Assembly: GCF_003634705.1 (NCBI RefSeq)
Contig: NZ_RBWU01000004.1
Coordinates: forward strand, 248,001-312,000
Reading direction: 5' to 3'
DNA: 64,000 bases
From: Actinomadura pelletieri DSM 43383
GTDB lineage: Bacteria; Actinomycetota; Actinomycetes; Streptosporangiales; Streptosporangiaceae
A program made the translations under genes and the position numbers. The notes under the pieces were generated by a model, which had not been told where the DNA came from, made no database searches, and saw only the letters and a list, made by a program, of their open reading frames with translations. Positions 41,595 through 49,847 of the stretch are shown here, one piece after another. Position 1 is the stretch's first letter. Each line of letters opens with the position of its first letter.

Positions 41595-43238
41595 GTGTCA
41601 CCGCCGAACCGTGCCACCGCCCTTCGCCGCCTGACCGGCGGCCTCGCCGGCGCGGCCGTCGTCATCGCCGTCATCACGGTGCTGTCGCGGCTGGCCGGGT
41701 TCGGGCGTACGTACGCGTTCTCCCAGACGGTCACCACGTCGTGCCTCAGCCAGGCGTACTTCACCTCGACGCAGTTCCCCAGCATCGTCTACGAGATCGT
41801 CGCGGGCGGCGCGCTCGCCGGCATGGTCGTGCCGGTCCTCGCCGGGCCCGCCGAACGCGGCGACCGCGAGCAGGTCCGCCGTATCGCGTCGGCGCTGCTC
41901 ACCTGGATCGTGGTGCTGATGGTGCCGCTGTCGGCGCTGATGGCGGTCGGCTCCCGTCCGATCATGGAGCTGCTGGTCGGCCGCGATCTCAAGGGCTGTG
42001 CGCGCGGCGACATCGTGGACGTCGGCTCCACCATGCTCGCGATCATGTCGGCGCAGATGGTGATGTACGGGGTCGCGGTCGTCCTGTACGGGCTGTTGCA
42101 GTCGCACCGCCGTTTCGTCGCGCCCGCCCTGGCGCCGTTGATGTCGAGCGTCGTGGTGATCGTCGCGTACGTCGTCTACGCGCCGCTCGGTCGCGGTCAC
42201 GAGAACGACCTGGCCGGTCTGCCGCTGGACGCGGAGTTGACCCTGTCGATCGGGACCGCGTTCGGCGGCGTCGCGATGGCGGTCACGGCCGGGATCGCGG
42301 CATGGCGGCTGCGGCTCCGGCTGCGTCCCACGCTGCGGTTCCCGGACGGGGTGGCGCCGCGCGTGCGGCGGCTCGCGGTCGCGGGCCTGGCGACCGTCGC
42401 GGCCCAGCAGGTGTCGGCGCTGCTGGTCGTCCGGCTCAGCTACGAGGGCACGGGCGGCGCGCTCGCCAACTACCAGTACGCGTGGGCGATCTACCTGCTG
42501 CCATGGGCGATCCTCGCCGTGCCGATCGCGACGAGCGCGTTCCCGACGCTGTCCGCGCGGATCAGCGCGGGGGAGGACGACCGGTTCGACCGGATCACCG
42601 CGTCCACGACCCGGGCGGTGGTCCTGGTGTCGTGCGCGGGCGCGGCGGCGCTCGCGGCCGTCGCCGTCCCGATCGGCGCGGTGTTCAACCCCGGTCACCC
42701 GGACCAGCAGGAGGTGCTGTCCCGCGCGGTGCTCGCGTTCGCGCCCGGGTTGGTCGGATACGGGCTCATCGCGCATCTCGGTCGCGTCCTGTACGCCTGC
42801 CATCGCGGGCGGATGGGCGCCGCCGCGATCGTCACCGGCTGGCTCGTCGTGATGGTCGCGGACATCGCGCTCGTGTGGACCGCCGACCGGCAGTGGGTCG
42901 TCGCGGCGCTCGGCGCGGGCAACGCCGCCGGGATGACCGTGGCGGGCGCGCTGCTGCTGGGAACGCTGCTGCGCGCCAGGGGCGCCGCGTCGGTGGCGGG
43001 GATTCCGCGCGCGCTGGCGGCGGGCCTGGCGGGCGGTGCGGCGGGCGCCGCCGCGGGTTACGCTACCGCCGCGCTGCTCGGGACGGGCGGGCCCGGCGCG
43101 ACCGGGGAACTGCGCAATGTCGGCACCGGGCTGCTCGCCGCGGTCGCCGCCGCCGTGGTCTTCCTGGTCATCGCATTCGTGATCGACGGCCGTGACCTGC
43201 GCGCCGTCCTGAGCCGGAGGGTCACACCCCATGTCTGA
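41595..43238 (+). CDS. MurJ/MviN-like lipid flippase
   Basis: A 547-residue polytopic protein with about 14 membrane segments. It starts with the family pattern (AVITVLSRLAGFGRTYAFSQ) and contains QFPSIVYEIVAGGALAGMVVPV near residue 65. In MurJ proteins the matching region lines the central cavity. It would flip an undecaprenyl-linked intermediate across the membrane. The housekeeping murJ of actinobacteria usually sits elsewhere with a kinase-like tail, so this copy probably serves a polysaccharide made by its neighbours. The start is GTG at 41595. It overlaps the GT4 gene by eight bases. Confidence 0.82.
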   Translation: MSPPNRATALRRLTGGLAGAAVVIAVITVLSRLAGFGRTYAFSQTVTTSCLSQAYFTSTQFPSIVYEIVAGGALAGMVVPVLAGPAERGDREQVRRIASALLTWIVVLMVPLSALMAVGSRPIMELLVGRDLKGCARGDIVDVGSTMLAIMSAQMVMYGVAVVLYGLLQSHRRFVAPALAPLMSSVVVIVAYVVYAPLGRGHENDLAGLPLDAELTLSIGTAFGGVAMAVTAGIAAWRLRLRLRPTLRFPDGVAPRVRRLAVAGLATVAAQQVSALLVVRLSYEGTGGALANYQYAWAIYLLPWAILAVPIATSAFPTLSARISAGEDDRFDRITASTTRAVVLVSCAGAAALAAVAVPIGAVFNPGHPDQQEVLSRAVLAFAPGLVGYGLIAHLGRVLYACHRGRMGAAAIVTGWLVVMVADIALVWTADRQWVVAALGAGNAAGMTVAGALLLGTLLRARGAASVAGIPRALAAGLAGGAAGAAAGYATAALLGTGGPGATGELRNVGTGLLAAVAAAVVFLVIAFVIDGRDLRAVLSRRVTPHV

Positions 43239-44451
43239 CAAGAGGGATCTGGACGGTCTGCGCGTCGCGCTCGTCCTCGGCACCGTCGCGGGCGGCGTGG
43301 GCAAGCACGTCCGGTCCGTCGCCGACGGCCTGGCCGGACGCGGCGCGCAGGTGGTGGTGTGCGGGCCCGTGTCGGCCGAGGAGCTGTTCGGATTCGCCGG
43401 CGCCGGTGACGGGCGCGTCCGGTTCGCCGAGGTCGATCTCGCCGACCGGCCCCGCCCGGCGCGTGACGCCAGGGCCGTGGCGCGGCTGCGGTCGCTGTTG
43501 CGCGGCGCCGACGTCGTCCACGCGCACGGGCTGCGGGCCGGGGCCCTGGCGGTGGCGGCGTGCGCGCGGATCGCGCCGGGGCCGCTGCGTCTGGCGGGGG
43601 GCGGGCCGCCGCTGGTCGTCACCCTGCACAACGCCCTCATCGCGGGTGGGCGGACGGCCGTCGTCCACGCCGGGCTGGAGCGGGTCGTGGCGCGCGGCGC
43701 GGCGCGCGTCCTCGCGGTGTCGCCCGACCTGGAGCGGCGGATGCGGGATCTCGGTGCCCGGTCGGTGGGGCACGCGATCATTCCGGCGCCGGCGCCGCAG
43801 GCTCCGCCGGGCCCGGCGGTCCGCGCCGACCTGCGGGCGGAGCTGGGCGTGGGGGAGCGGCCGCTGGTGCTCACCGTCGCGCGGCTCGCCCACCAGAAGG
43901 GGCTGCCGACACTGCTGGACGCGTCGCGCGCCTGGACGGGACGCACCCCGCCGCCGCTCGTCGCCATCGTCGGTGACGGTCCGCTGGAGGAGGAGCTGCG
44001 CGCCCGCATCGAGGCCGAGGACCTGCCCGTCCGGCTGCTCGGACGCCGGTCGGACATCGCCGGGCTGCTGGCCGCGTCGGACGTGGCGGTCGTCCCGAGC
44101 GTGTGGGAGGGGCAGCCGCTGGTCGTCCAGGAGATCCTGCGGGCGGGACGGCCGCTCGTCGCCACCCGCGTCGGCGGGATCCCCGGCATGGTCGGCGCGG
44201 ACGAGCGGCCCGCCGCCGCGGACGGTGCGGGGCCGCTGTTGCAGGGCCCGGAGAGCGAGGCGGCGCTGCTGGTCCCGCCGGGTGATCCGGACGCGCTGGA
44301 CCGCGCGGTGAGCCGTGTCCTGGACGATCCGGCGCTCGCGGCCCGGCTGGCGTCGGCCGCCGCGCGGCGCTCGGCCCTGCTGCCCGGCGAGGACGACGCC
44401 GTGGACCAGCTCGCGGACGTCTATCGGGAACTGGTTCCGGCCCGCCGCTGA
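43231..44451 (+). CDS. glycosyltransferase family 4 protein
   Basis: A 406-residue GT-B fold transferase. The N-terminal half has VALVLGTVAGGVGKHVRS, the donor-independent acceptor side. The C-terminal half has LTVARLAHQKGLPTLLDA near residue 215, the donor-binding VGDGPLEEEL near 250 and VPSVWEGQPLVVQEILRAG near 290 with the E-x7-E nucleotide-sugar motif. A short Ala/Gly-rich tail follows. It starts inside the MurJ-like gene, which ties it to the same lipid-linked glycan pathway. It would act on the cytosolic membrane face before flipping. The sugar is unknown. Confidence 0.85.
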   Translation: MSDKRDLDGLRVALVLGTVAGGVGKHVRSVADGLAGRGAQVVVCGPVSAEELFGFAGAGDGRVRFAEVDLADRPRPARDARAVARLRSLLRGADVVHAHGLRAGALAVAACARIAPGPLRLAGGGPPLVVTLHNALIAGGRTAVVHAGLERVVARGAARVLAVSPDLERRMRDLGARSVGHAIIPAPAPQAPPGPAVRADLRAELGVGERPLVLTVARLAHQKGLPTLLDASRAWTGRTPPPLVAIVGDGPLEEELRARIEAEDLPVRLLGRRSDIAGLLAASDVAVVPSVWEGQPLVVQEILRAGRPLVATRVGGIPGMVGADERPAAADGAGPLLQGPESEAALLVPPGDPDALDRAVSRVLDDPALAARLASAAARRSALLPGEDDAVDQLADVYRELVPARR

Positions 44452-44498
44452 CGAATCTCTCCAGGTAGGGAACCTCCGGCGGCCCTTCCGCGTTGAAG

Positions 44499-44618
44499 GA
44501 GGTAATGGAGGGGAGTATCCCCACACACGGTTCCCGTCAATACGGTCGGTCCGTACCGACCCGGGTTCCGCGGCCCTGCAGGCGAGCGCGTCGCCCGGGG
44601 CGGGAGAGACCTCCGGCG
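44499..44618 (+). ncRNA. yybP-ykoY family riboswitch (manganese) upstream of terC
   Basis: The leader carries the two conserved blocks of this riboswitch: GGGGAGTA at 44510-44517 directly after the 5' strand of P1 (GGAGG at 44507-44511), and GGAGAGACCTCC at 44603-44614, whose CCTCC closes P1. Between them stand CCCGTCAATACGG at 44533-44545, also typical of the class, and a GC-rich arm. TerC genes are classic targets. The ribosome site of the terC TTG start lies just downstream at 44635-44639, so control of translation or of termination before it is plausible. Found by eye, without a covariance search. Confidence 0.75.
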
Positions 44619-44646
44619 CTCTTTCGTGTCCGCTGGAGGCACCGCC

Positions 44647-45660
44647 TTGTCCGTCTCACCCCTGGTCTGGGGGCTCACGATCGCGGCGATCCTCGCCGTC
44701 ATCGCCGCCGACCTGTTCCTCATCCACCGCAACGACACGCGGGAGTTCACGACGCGGCGCGCCGCGTTCTGGTCGGCCGTCTACATCGGCCTCGCCGTGC
44801 TGTTCGGCGTCGGGGTCTGGCTGTTCGCCGGCGGACGGTACGCCGGGGAGTATTTCGGCGGCTTCGTCACCGAGAAGAGCCTCAGCGTCGACAACCTCTT
44901 CGTGTTCATGGTGATCCTCGCCCGGTTCGCCGTGCCGAAGCACGCCCAGCACACCGTGCTGATGGCGGGCATCGTGATCGCGTTGCTGCTGCGCGGCCTG
45001 TTCATCGCGGTCGGCGCCGCGGCGATCTCCACGTTCACCTGGGTGTTCTTCATCTTCGGCGCGTTCCTCATCTGGACGGCGATCGGCCTCGTCCGCGGCG
45101 GCGACGAGGACGAGTTCAAGGAGAACGCGCTGCTGCGGTGGGCCAAGCGCATCATCCCGACGGCCGAGGAGTACGACGGGTCCCGGTTCACCACCAAGCG
45201 CGGCGGGCGCCGGCTGTTCACCCCTCTCGCCATCGTCATGATCGCGATTGGGTCCACGGACGTGCTGTTCGCGCTGGACTCCATTCCCGCGATCTTCGGG
45301 CTGACCACCGAGCCGTACCTGGTGTTCACCGCCAACGCGTTCGCGCTGATGGGGCTCGTCCAGCTGTACTTCCTGCTCGGCGGGCTCACCGACCGGCTGG
45401 TCTACCTCGGTCATGGACTGGCGTTCATCCTCGGCTTCATCGGCGTGAAGCTGGTCCTGCACGCGCTGCACGAGTACGGCGTCTCCTGGGCTCCGGACAT
45501 TCCGATCTGGGTGTCCCTCGCGGTGATCGCCGGAACGCTCGTCGCGACCACGGTCGCCAGCCTCGCCGCCGGAGGGAGGGCGCCCGCCGCCGGCGCGTCG
45601 ACCTCGAACGAGGCCGTCGACGCCGCGGACGCGGACGCCGCCGCGACACGCGACGCGTAA
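44647..45660 (+). CDS. TerC family integral membrane protein
   Basis: A 337-residue protein with about nine membrane segments. The TerC signatures are present: AADLFLIHRND near residue 20, SLSVDNLFVFMVI near 80 with the conserved Asp-Asn, and IGSTDVLFALDSIPAIFG near 200 with the Asp pair. TerC proteins are linked to manganese export and to metal loading of secreted proteins; older annotations say tellurium resistance. The start is TTG at 44647, chosen because GGAGG stands seven bases before it; a GTG at 44626 is also in frame. The predicted Mn riboswitch upstream supports metal control. The C-terminal 35 residues are a polar Ala/Asp tail. Confidence 0.88.
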   Translation: MSVSPLVWGLTIAAILAVIAADLFLIHRNDTREFTTRRAAFWSAVYIGLAVLFGVGVWLFAGGRYAGEYFGGFVTEKSLSVDNLFVFMVILARFAVPKHAQHTVLMAGIVIALLLRGLFIAVGAAAISTFTWVFFIFGAFLIWTAIGLVRGGDEDEFKENALLRWAKRIIPTAEEYDGSRFTTKRGGRRLFTPLAIVMIAIGSTDVLFALDSIPAIFGLTTEPYLVFTANAFALMGLVQLYFLLGGLTDRLVYLGHGLAFILGFIGVKLVLHALHEYGVSWAPDIPIWVSLAVIAGTLVATTVASLAAGGRAPAAGASTSNEAVDAADADAAATRDA

Positions 45661-45688
45661 CCGCGCGCGGCTTGCCCTTCCCATAACC

Positions 45689-45704
45689 GAACCGTGTTCT
45701 AGAA
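45689..45704. promoter_or_regulatory. candidate KstR/TetR-type operator upstream of the acyl-CoA dehydrogenase
   Basis: GAACCGTGTTCTAGAA lies 37 bases before the start codon. The right part, GTGTTCTA, equals half of the steroid repressor KstR site (TAGAACGTGTTCTA, recalled from the literature). The left half fits only with one extra base. TTCTAGAA is itself a palindrome. It is a TetR-type site by look; the KstR name is tentative. Confidence 0.35.
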
Positions 45705-45741
45705 TGACGCTCAGCGGTGCGGGGAGAGAAGGGGTCGACGC

Positions 45742-47946
45742 ATGGGCATGGGGCTGACCGAGGAACACGAGGCGCTCGCGGACGCGGTCCGCGGCTTCGC
45801 CGAGCGACACGTTGCGGCGACGACCGTCCGGGCGGCGCTGGACGCGGACCGGGAGACCCGGCCCGGGTTCTGGCCCGCCCTGGCCGACCAGGGCCTGCTC
45901 GGGCTGCACCTCGGTGAGGAGCACGGCGGCCAGGGTCACGGCCTCCTGGAACTGGCGGTCGCGCTGGAGGAACTGGGCCGGGCCGCCGCGCCCGGCCCGT
46001 TCCTGCCGACCGTCCTCGCGAGCGCCGTGATCGACGCGTCCGGCAACGCGAAGGCGCGCGGGGAACTGCTGCCCCCGCTCGCCGGCGGGTCGATGACCGG
46101 CGCCGTCGCGCTGGACGCGGGCGGCGCCGACACCCGAATGACCGCCCGCGGCGACGGTGACGCGCTCGTCGTGTCCGGAACGGCGGAGACGGTGCTCGGC
46201 GCCGCGCTCGCCGACGTGATCGTCCTGCCGGTGGACGGCGGCGAGCGGTGGGTCGCCGTCGACGCCGCGGACGTCACGGTCACGCCCGTCGCGAGCCTGG
46301 ACAGAACCCGCCGCGTCGCCACGGTCGAGGTCACCGATGTCACCGTCACCGCCGACCGCGTGCTCGGCGGCGTCACCGCCGGGCACGTCCGGGACATCGC
46401 CGCCGCCCTGTTCGGCGCCGAGGCGGCGGGTCTCGCCGGGTGGCTGGTGACGACCGCGGCCGAGTACGCGAAGGTCCGCGAGCAGTTCGGCCGTCCGATC
46501 GGGCAGTTCCAGGGCGTCAAGCACAAGGCCGCCCGCGCCCTCACCGCGCTGGAGCAGGCCCGCGCCGCCGCCTGGGACGCCGCCCGCGCCCTGGACGAGG
46601 GCGCCCCCGACGCCGGTTTCGCGGCCGCGGTCGCCGCCGTAGTCGCCGCCGACGCGGGCGTGCGGACCGCCCGCGACGCCATCCAGATCCTCGGCGGCAT
46701 CGGCTTCACCTGGGAGCACGACGCGCACATCTACCTGCGTCGCGCCATGACGCTGCGGGCACTGCTCGGACCGTCCGCGGACTGGGCGGCGAGGGTCGCG
46801 GCGCTCGCGCTGGACGGCGGCCGCCGCGAGGTCGTCCTGGAACTGGACGATGAGTTCCGGCCGCTGCGCGAACGCGTCCGGGCCGACATCGCCGGGCTGG
46901 CCGCCATCGACGACAGGGCCGAGCTGCACCGCAGACTCGGCGACGAGGGATGGACCGCTCCGCATCTCCCCGAGCCGTGGGGCCGCGCGGCCGGGCCCGT
47001 CGAGCAGATCCTCATCCAGCAGGAACTGAAGGCCGCCGGGATCAGGGGACCGAACCTGGCGATCGGGCGGTGGTTGGTCCCGTCCCTCGTCCGGTACGGG
47101 ACCGACGAGCAGAAGGAGACGTTCCTGCGCGCGACCCTGCGCGGGGACATCATCTGGTGCCAGCTGTTCTCCGAACCCGGCGCGGGATCCGACCTCGCGT
47201 CGCTGACGATGCGGGCCGAGCGGGTCGACGGCGGCTGGCGGCTCACCGGCCAGAAGATCTGGACGTCGTTCGCGCGGCGAGCCGAGTGGGGCTTCTGCAT
47301 CGCCCGGACCGACCCGGGCGCGCCCAAGCACGACGGCATCACCTATTTCCTGGTGGACATGAGGTCCCCGGGCGTGGACGTCCGCCCGCTGCGCGAGCTG
47401 ACCGGAGACGCCCTGTTCAACGAGGTGTTCCTGGACGGTGTGTTCGTCCCGGACGACCGGGTCGTCGGCGAGGTGAACCGGGGCTGGGAGGTCGCGCGGC
47501 ACACGCTGTCCAACGAGCGGGTGTCGCTGTCGACCGGCGGTTCGCTGGGCATGGGCGTTCCCGAGCTGCTGAAGTTCCTCCGGGGCCGTGACCTCGACCC
47601 CGTCGCGATGGTCGAGGCCGGCGGGCTCGTCGCGCGCGGCCAGGCGATCGACCTGCTCGGGCTGCGCACCACGCTCAAGCAGCTGAACGGCATCGAGCCG
47701 GGCGCGGAGGCCAGCGTCCGCAAACTCCTCGGCGTGCAGTTCAACCAGGACGTCGCCGACCACTGCTGGGCCGCGCAGGGCACCGTGGCCGCCACCGAGG
47801 TGCCGCTCGCCGACAGTGGCGTGTTGGCACGTGCCACGCTGTTCAGCCGCGCGATGACGATCTACGGCGGCACCACCGAGGTCCAGCTCAACATCATCGC
47901 CGAGCGTCTCCTCGGCCTGCCCCGCGACCCCGAGCCGGGCGGGTGA
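45742..47946 (+). CDS. tandem-domain acyl-CoA dehydrogenase (FadE34-like)
   Basis: A 734-residue protein made of two acyl-CoA-dehydrogenase modules, about 1-365 and 370-734. Module 1 starts LTEEHEALADAVRGFAE and ends with the FAD-linked QILGGIGFTWEHDAHIYLRR. Module 2 has CQLFSEPGAGSDLASL near residue 477, GQKIWTS near 506 and the C-terminal YGGTTEVQLNIIAERLLGLP. Most actinobacterial steroid-type ACADs are heterotetramers of two short chains; FadE34 of mycobacteria is a single-chain version of about this length acting on steroid side-chain CoA esters. This protein has that layout, so a bulky, perhaps steroid-like, acyl-CoA substrate is likely. ATG at 45742; an operator-like site lies upstream. 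Confidence 0.82.
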   Translation: MGMGLTEEHEALADAVRGFAERHVAATTVRAALDADRETRPGFWPALADQGLLGLHLGEEHGGQGHGLLELAVALEELGRAAAPGPFLPTVLASAVIDASGNAKARGELLPPLAGGSMTGAVALDAGGADTRMTARGDGDALVVSGTAETVLGAALADVIVLPVDGGERWVAVDAADVTVTPVASLDRTRRVATVEVTDVTVTADRVLGGVTAGHVRDIAAALFGAEAAGLAGWLVTTAAEYAKVREQFGRPIGQFQGVKHKAARALTALEQARAAAWDAARALDEGAPDAGFAAAVAAVVAADAGVRTARDAIQILGGIGFTWEHDAHIYLRRAMTLRALLGPSADWAARVAALALDGGRREVVLELDDEFRPLRERVRADIAGLAAIDDRAELHRRLGDEGWTAPHLPEPWGRAAGPVEQILIQQELKAAGIRGPNLAIGRWLVPSLVRYGTDEQKETFLRATLRGDIIWCQLFSEPGAGSDLASLTMRAERVDGGWRLTGQKIWTSFARRAEWGFCIARTDPGAPKHDGITYFLVDMRSPGVDVRPLRELTGDALFNEVFLDGVFVPDDRVVGEVNRGWEVARHTLSNERVSLSTGGSLGMGVPELLKFLRGRDLDPVAMVEAGGLVARGQAIDLLGLRTTLKQLNGIEPGAEASVRKLLGVQFNQDVADHCWAAQGTVAATEVPLADSGVLARATLFSRAMTIYGGTTEVQLNIIAERLLGLPRDPEPGG

Positions 47947-47947
47947 G

Positions 47948-47962
47948 CGGTCGGCGCGACCG
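47948..47962. terminator. short hairpin between convergent genes
   Basis: CGGTCG-GCG-CGACCG directly after the acyl-CoA dehydrogenase stop and before the end of the convergent small membrane protein gene. A six-bp stem with no U-run. Confidence 0.35.
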
Positions 47963-47971
47963 GGCGCGCGG

Positions 47972-48310
47972 TCAGCGCGGCCGGAACGTGTAGGTGACGT
48001 TCACCAGGACGATCGCGAGCAGCGCGAACATCAGACCCGGCAGACCGGCGTTGACGACGGCGATGGCGCTCAACGGGATGGCGGCCAGCAGCGACAGCAC
48101 CGCCATCGCCAGGCTGTGGTCCTGCCGGCCGCGCGCGGGCTCCGCCACCGGACGGGCCCGCGGCGCGGCGGCGGGAGTACGCGTGTCGAGGGCCTCCTGG
48201 ATGCGGTCCACGACCGTCTCGATGAAGGCGTCGTCGTAGTCGGGGCCGAGCTCCCGCCGGGCCGCCATCGCCGCGGTCAGATCCTCGCGCGGCAGTCGTG
48301 GCATCGTCAT
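47972..48310 (-). CDS. small hypothetical membrane protein
   Basis: A 112-residue protein. The N-terminal half is soluble and charged (LPREDLTAAMAARRELGPDYDDA, FIETVVDRIQEALDTR), followed by a Pro/Ala/Arg linker and two closely spaced membrane segments (LAMAVLSLLAAIPLSAIAVV, LPGLMFALLAIVLVNVTYTF). Small actinobacterial proteins of this shape are common; the soluble end resembles an SHOCT/DUF1707-type anchor region, but I do not recognise it firmly. The ATG at 48310 starts it. No function is proposed. Confidence 0.6.
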   Translation of the reverse strand: MTMPRLPREDLTAAMAARRELGPDYDDAFIETVVDRIQEALDTRTPAAAPRARPVAEPARGRQDHSLAMAVLSLLAAIPLSAIAVVNAGLPGLMFALLAIVLVNVTYTFRPR

Positions 48311-48425
48311 GATTCCGTTTATAGGCGAACGCGCCCCCGCAGCGCCTCATCCACCGGAACGAACCCTCATGTACCTCGGAGGTAGCAACGCCGGGACGGG
48401 CCGGGACGGCGTCGGGTGACGCGGG

Positions 48426-49001
48426 TCAGGTGAAGTGGATGGTCCGAAGCCTGTCGGCGGCGTCGCGGTCCAGGACGGTCACACCGGACGCGGGCGGGAG
48501 CGGATCGCCGTCGCGGGCCCGGTCGACGAGCGGCCGCCAGCGGCGGCAGTGCCGGGCGAACGTCGCGGCGGTGACGATCCGGCCGCGGGCGATCTGCCCG
48601 GCGCGGGCGATGGCCGGGTCCACGTCGAGCAGGATGAGGTGCAGCCGGTTGCCGCGCCGCCGGGCCAGCCACGCGAAGAAGTGCAGGATGTGCGGCCAGG
48701 TGCCGCGGGTGTGCGCGACGACGCCGTGGCCGGCGACGATCGCGCGGGCGATCCGCCACACATGGGTGGTGTGGATGAGCGGCGTGCGGACCCGCGCGGG
48801 CAGGAAGCGCAGGCCCCGGGCCCACCAGTTGCGGGCCTGCCGGGAGTCGATCACCAGGACGTCGCCGGCCGGGACGGGGAGCGTCTCGTCCCCGTCCAGG
48901 TCGTACAGCCGGTCGAGGAGGGTCGTCTTTCCCGCCCCCGGCAGCCCGGCGACGAGAACCAGGGAGCCCGCCGGGTAGCTCAGGACAGGTCCCGGGTCCA
49001 C
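48426..49001 (-). CDS. AAA/zeta-type P-loop ATPase or kinase
   Basis: About 191 residues with one clear motif, VLVAGLPGAGKTTLLDRL, a Walker A near the N-terminus. VLVIDSRQARNWWA follows, then VVAHTRGTWPHILHF and HLILLDVDPAIARAGQIARGR, in the style of zeta-toxin/shikimate-kinase-like small kinases with an arginine lid. The GTG at 49001 is the first usual start. An in-frame ATC at 49019, six codons earlier, follows an AGGAG at good distance, so a non-standard start is possible. The substrate is unknown. It stands 98 bases after the MBL gene on the same strand. Confidence 0.65.
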   Translation of the reverse strand: MDPGPVLSYPAGSLVLVAGLPGAGKTTLLDRLYDLDGDETLPVPAGDVLVIDSRQARNWWARGLRFLPARVRTPLIHTTHVWRIARAIVAGHGVVAHTRGTWPHILHFFAWLARRRGNRLHLILLDVDPAIARAGQIARGRIVTAATFARHCRRWRPLVDRARDGDPLPPASGVTVLDRDAADRLRTIHFT

Positions 49002-49099
49002 CGCTTGGAGTTCGTGGATGGTCGTCTCCTGGTATCGGCCCGAAGTGTGGTTGAAGCAACGAACACCCGTGACCTGATGTTCCGTGCGGGAGGCGGGGA

Positions 49100-49765
49100 T
49101 CACCAGCCGCGCGAGCGCCACTCGGGGATCGAGGGACGCTCGCGACCCAGCGTGGAGTCCTTGCCGTGACCGGGATAGAACCAGGTGGCGTCCGGGAGCC
49201 GGTCGAAGACGCGTTCCTCGACGTCCGAGAGCAACTGCGTGAAACGCGTCGGGTCGCCCCACGTGTTGCCGACGCCGCCGGGGAACAGGCTGTCGCCGGT
49301 GAACAGGTGCGGACGGTCGGCCAGTTCGCCCCCGGCGTCGTACAGCAGCGCGATCGATCCGGGCGTGTGGCCGCGCAGGTGGACGACCTCCAGCGTCGCG
49401 TCGCCCACCTGGACGGTGTCGCCGTGCTCGACGGGCTCGGCGACCGGTTCGGGCAGCGCCTCGGCGTCGCGGGGATGGGCGACGACGGGCGCGCTGGTGG
49501 CGCGGACCACATCGCTCAGCGCCATCCAGTGGTCCTGGTGGCGGTGCGTGGTGACGATCCGGGCGAGCGGCCCGTCCCCGATCAGCTCCAGCAGGCGGGA
49601 CGCCTCGTTGGCCGCGTCGATGAGCAACTGCTCGCCGGTGGCGGCGCAGCGCAGGATGTAGGCGTTGTTGTCGTACGGACCGACCGCCACCTTCGTGACC
49701 GTCAGGCCGGGCAGTTCCCGGACGTCGGGACGGCCGCCGACGTCGACGTTGCCGGTGTAGGTCAA
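49100..49765 (-). CDS. metallo-beta-lactamase-fold hydrolase (glyoxalase II-like)
   Basis: A 221-residue MBL-fold protein. Metal ligands: THRHQDHW near residue 86 (HxHxDH with Gln), HLRGHTPGSIALL near 143, LFTGDSLFPGGVGNT near 165 and FYPGHGKDSTLG near 202. The motif set and length resemble the glyoxalase-II/persulfide-dioxygenase-like hydrolases. The start is TTG at 49765, preceded by GGAGG at five bases; the upstream ATG at 49807 gives 14 extra residues without similarity. It is divergent from the membrane gene at 49848. The substrate is unknown. Confidence 0.82.
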   Translation of the reverse strand: MTYTGNVDVGGRPDVRELPGLTVTKVAVGPYDNNAYILRCAATGEQLLIDAANEASRLLELIGDGPLARIVTTHRHQDHWMALSDVVRATSAPVVAHPRDAEALPEPVAEPVEHGDTVQVGDATLEVVHLRGHTPGSIALLYDAGGELADRPHLFTGDSLFPGGVGNTWGDPTRFTQLLSDVEERVFDRLPDATWFYPGHGKDSTLGRERPSIPEWRSRGW

Positions 49766-49847
49766 GGAGTCCTCCCGTCGATCGTTGCGGTGACCATCTT
49801 CCAGCATCGGCCACCGTGATCTCCGCGAGATCCGGCACGAGGGCGGA

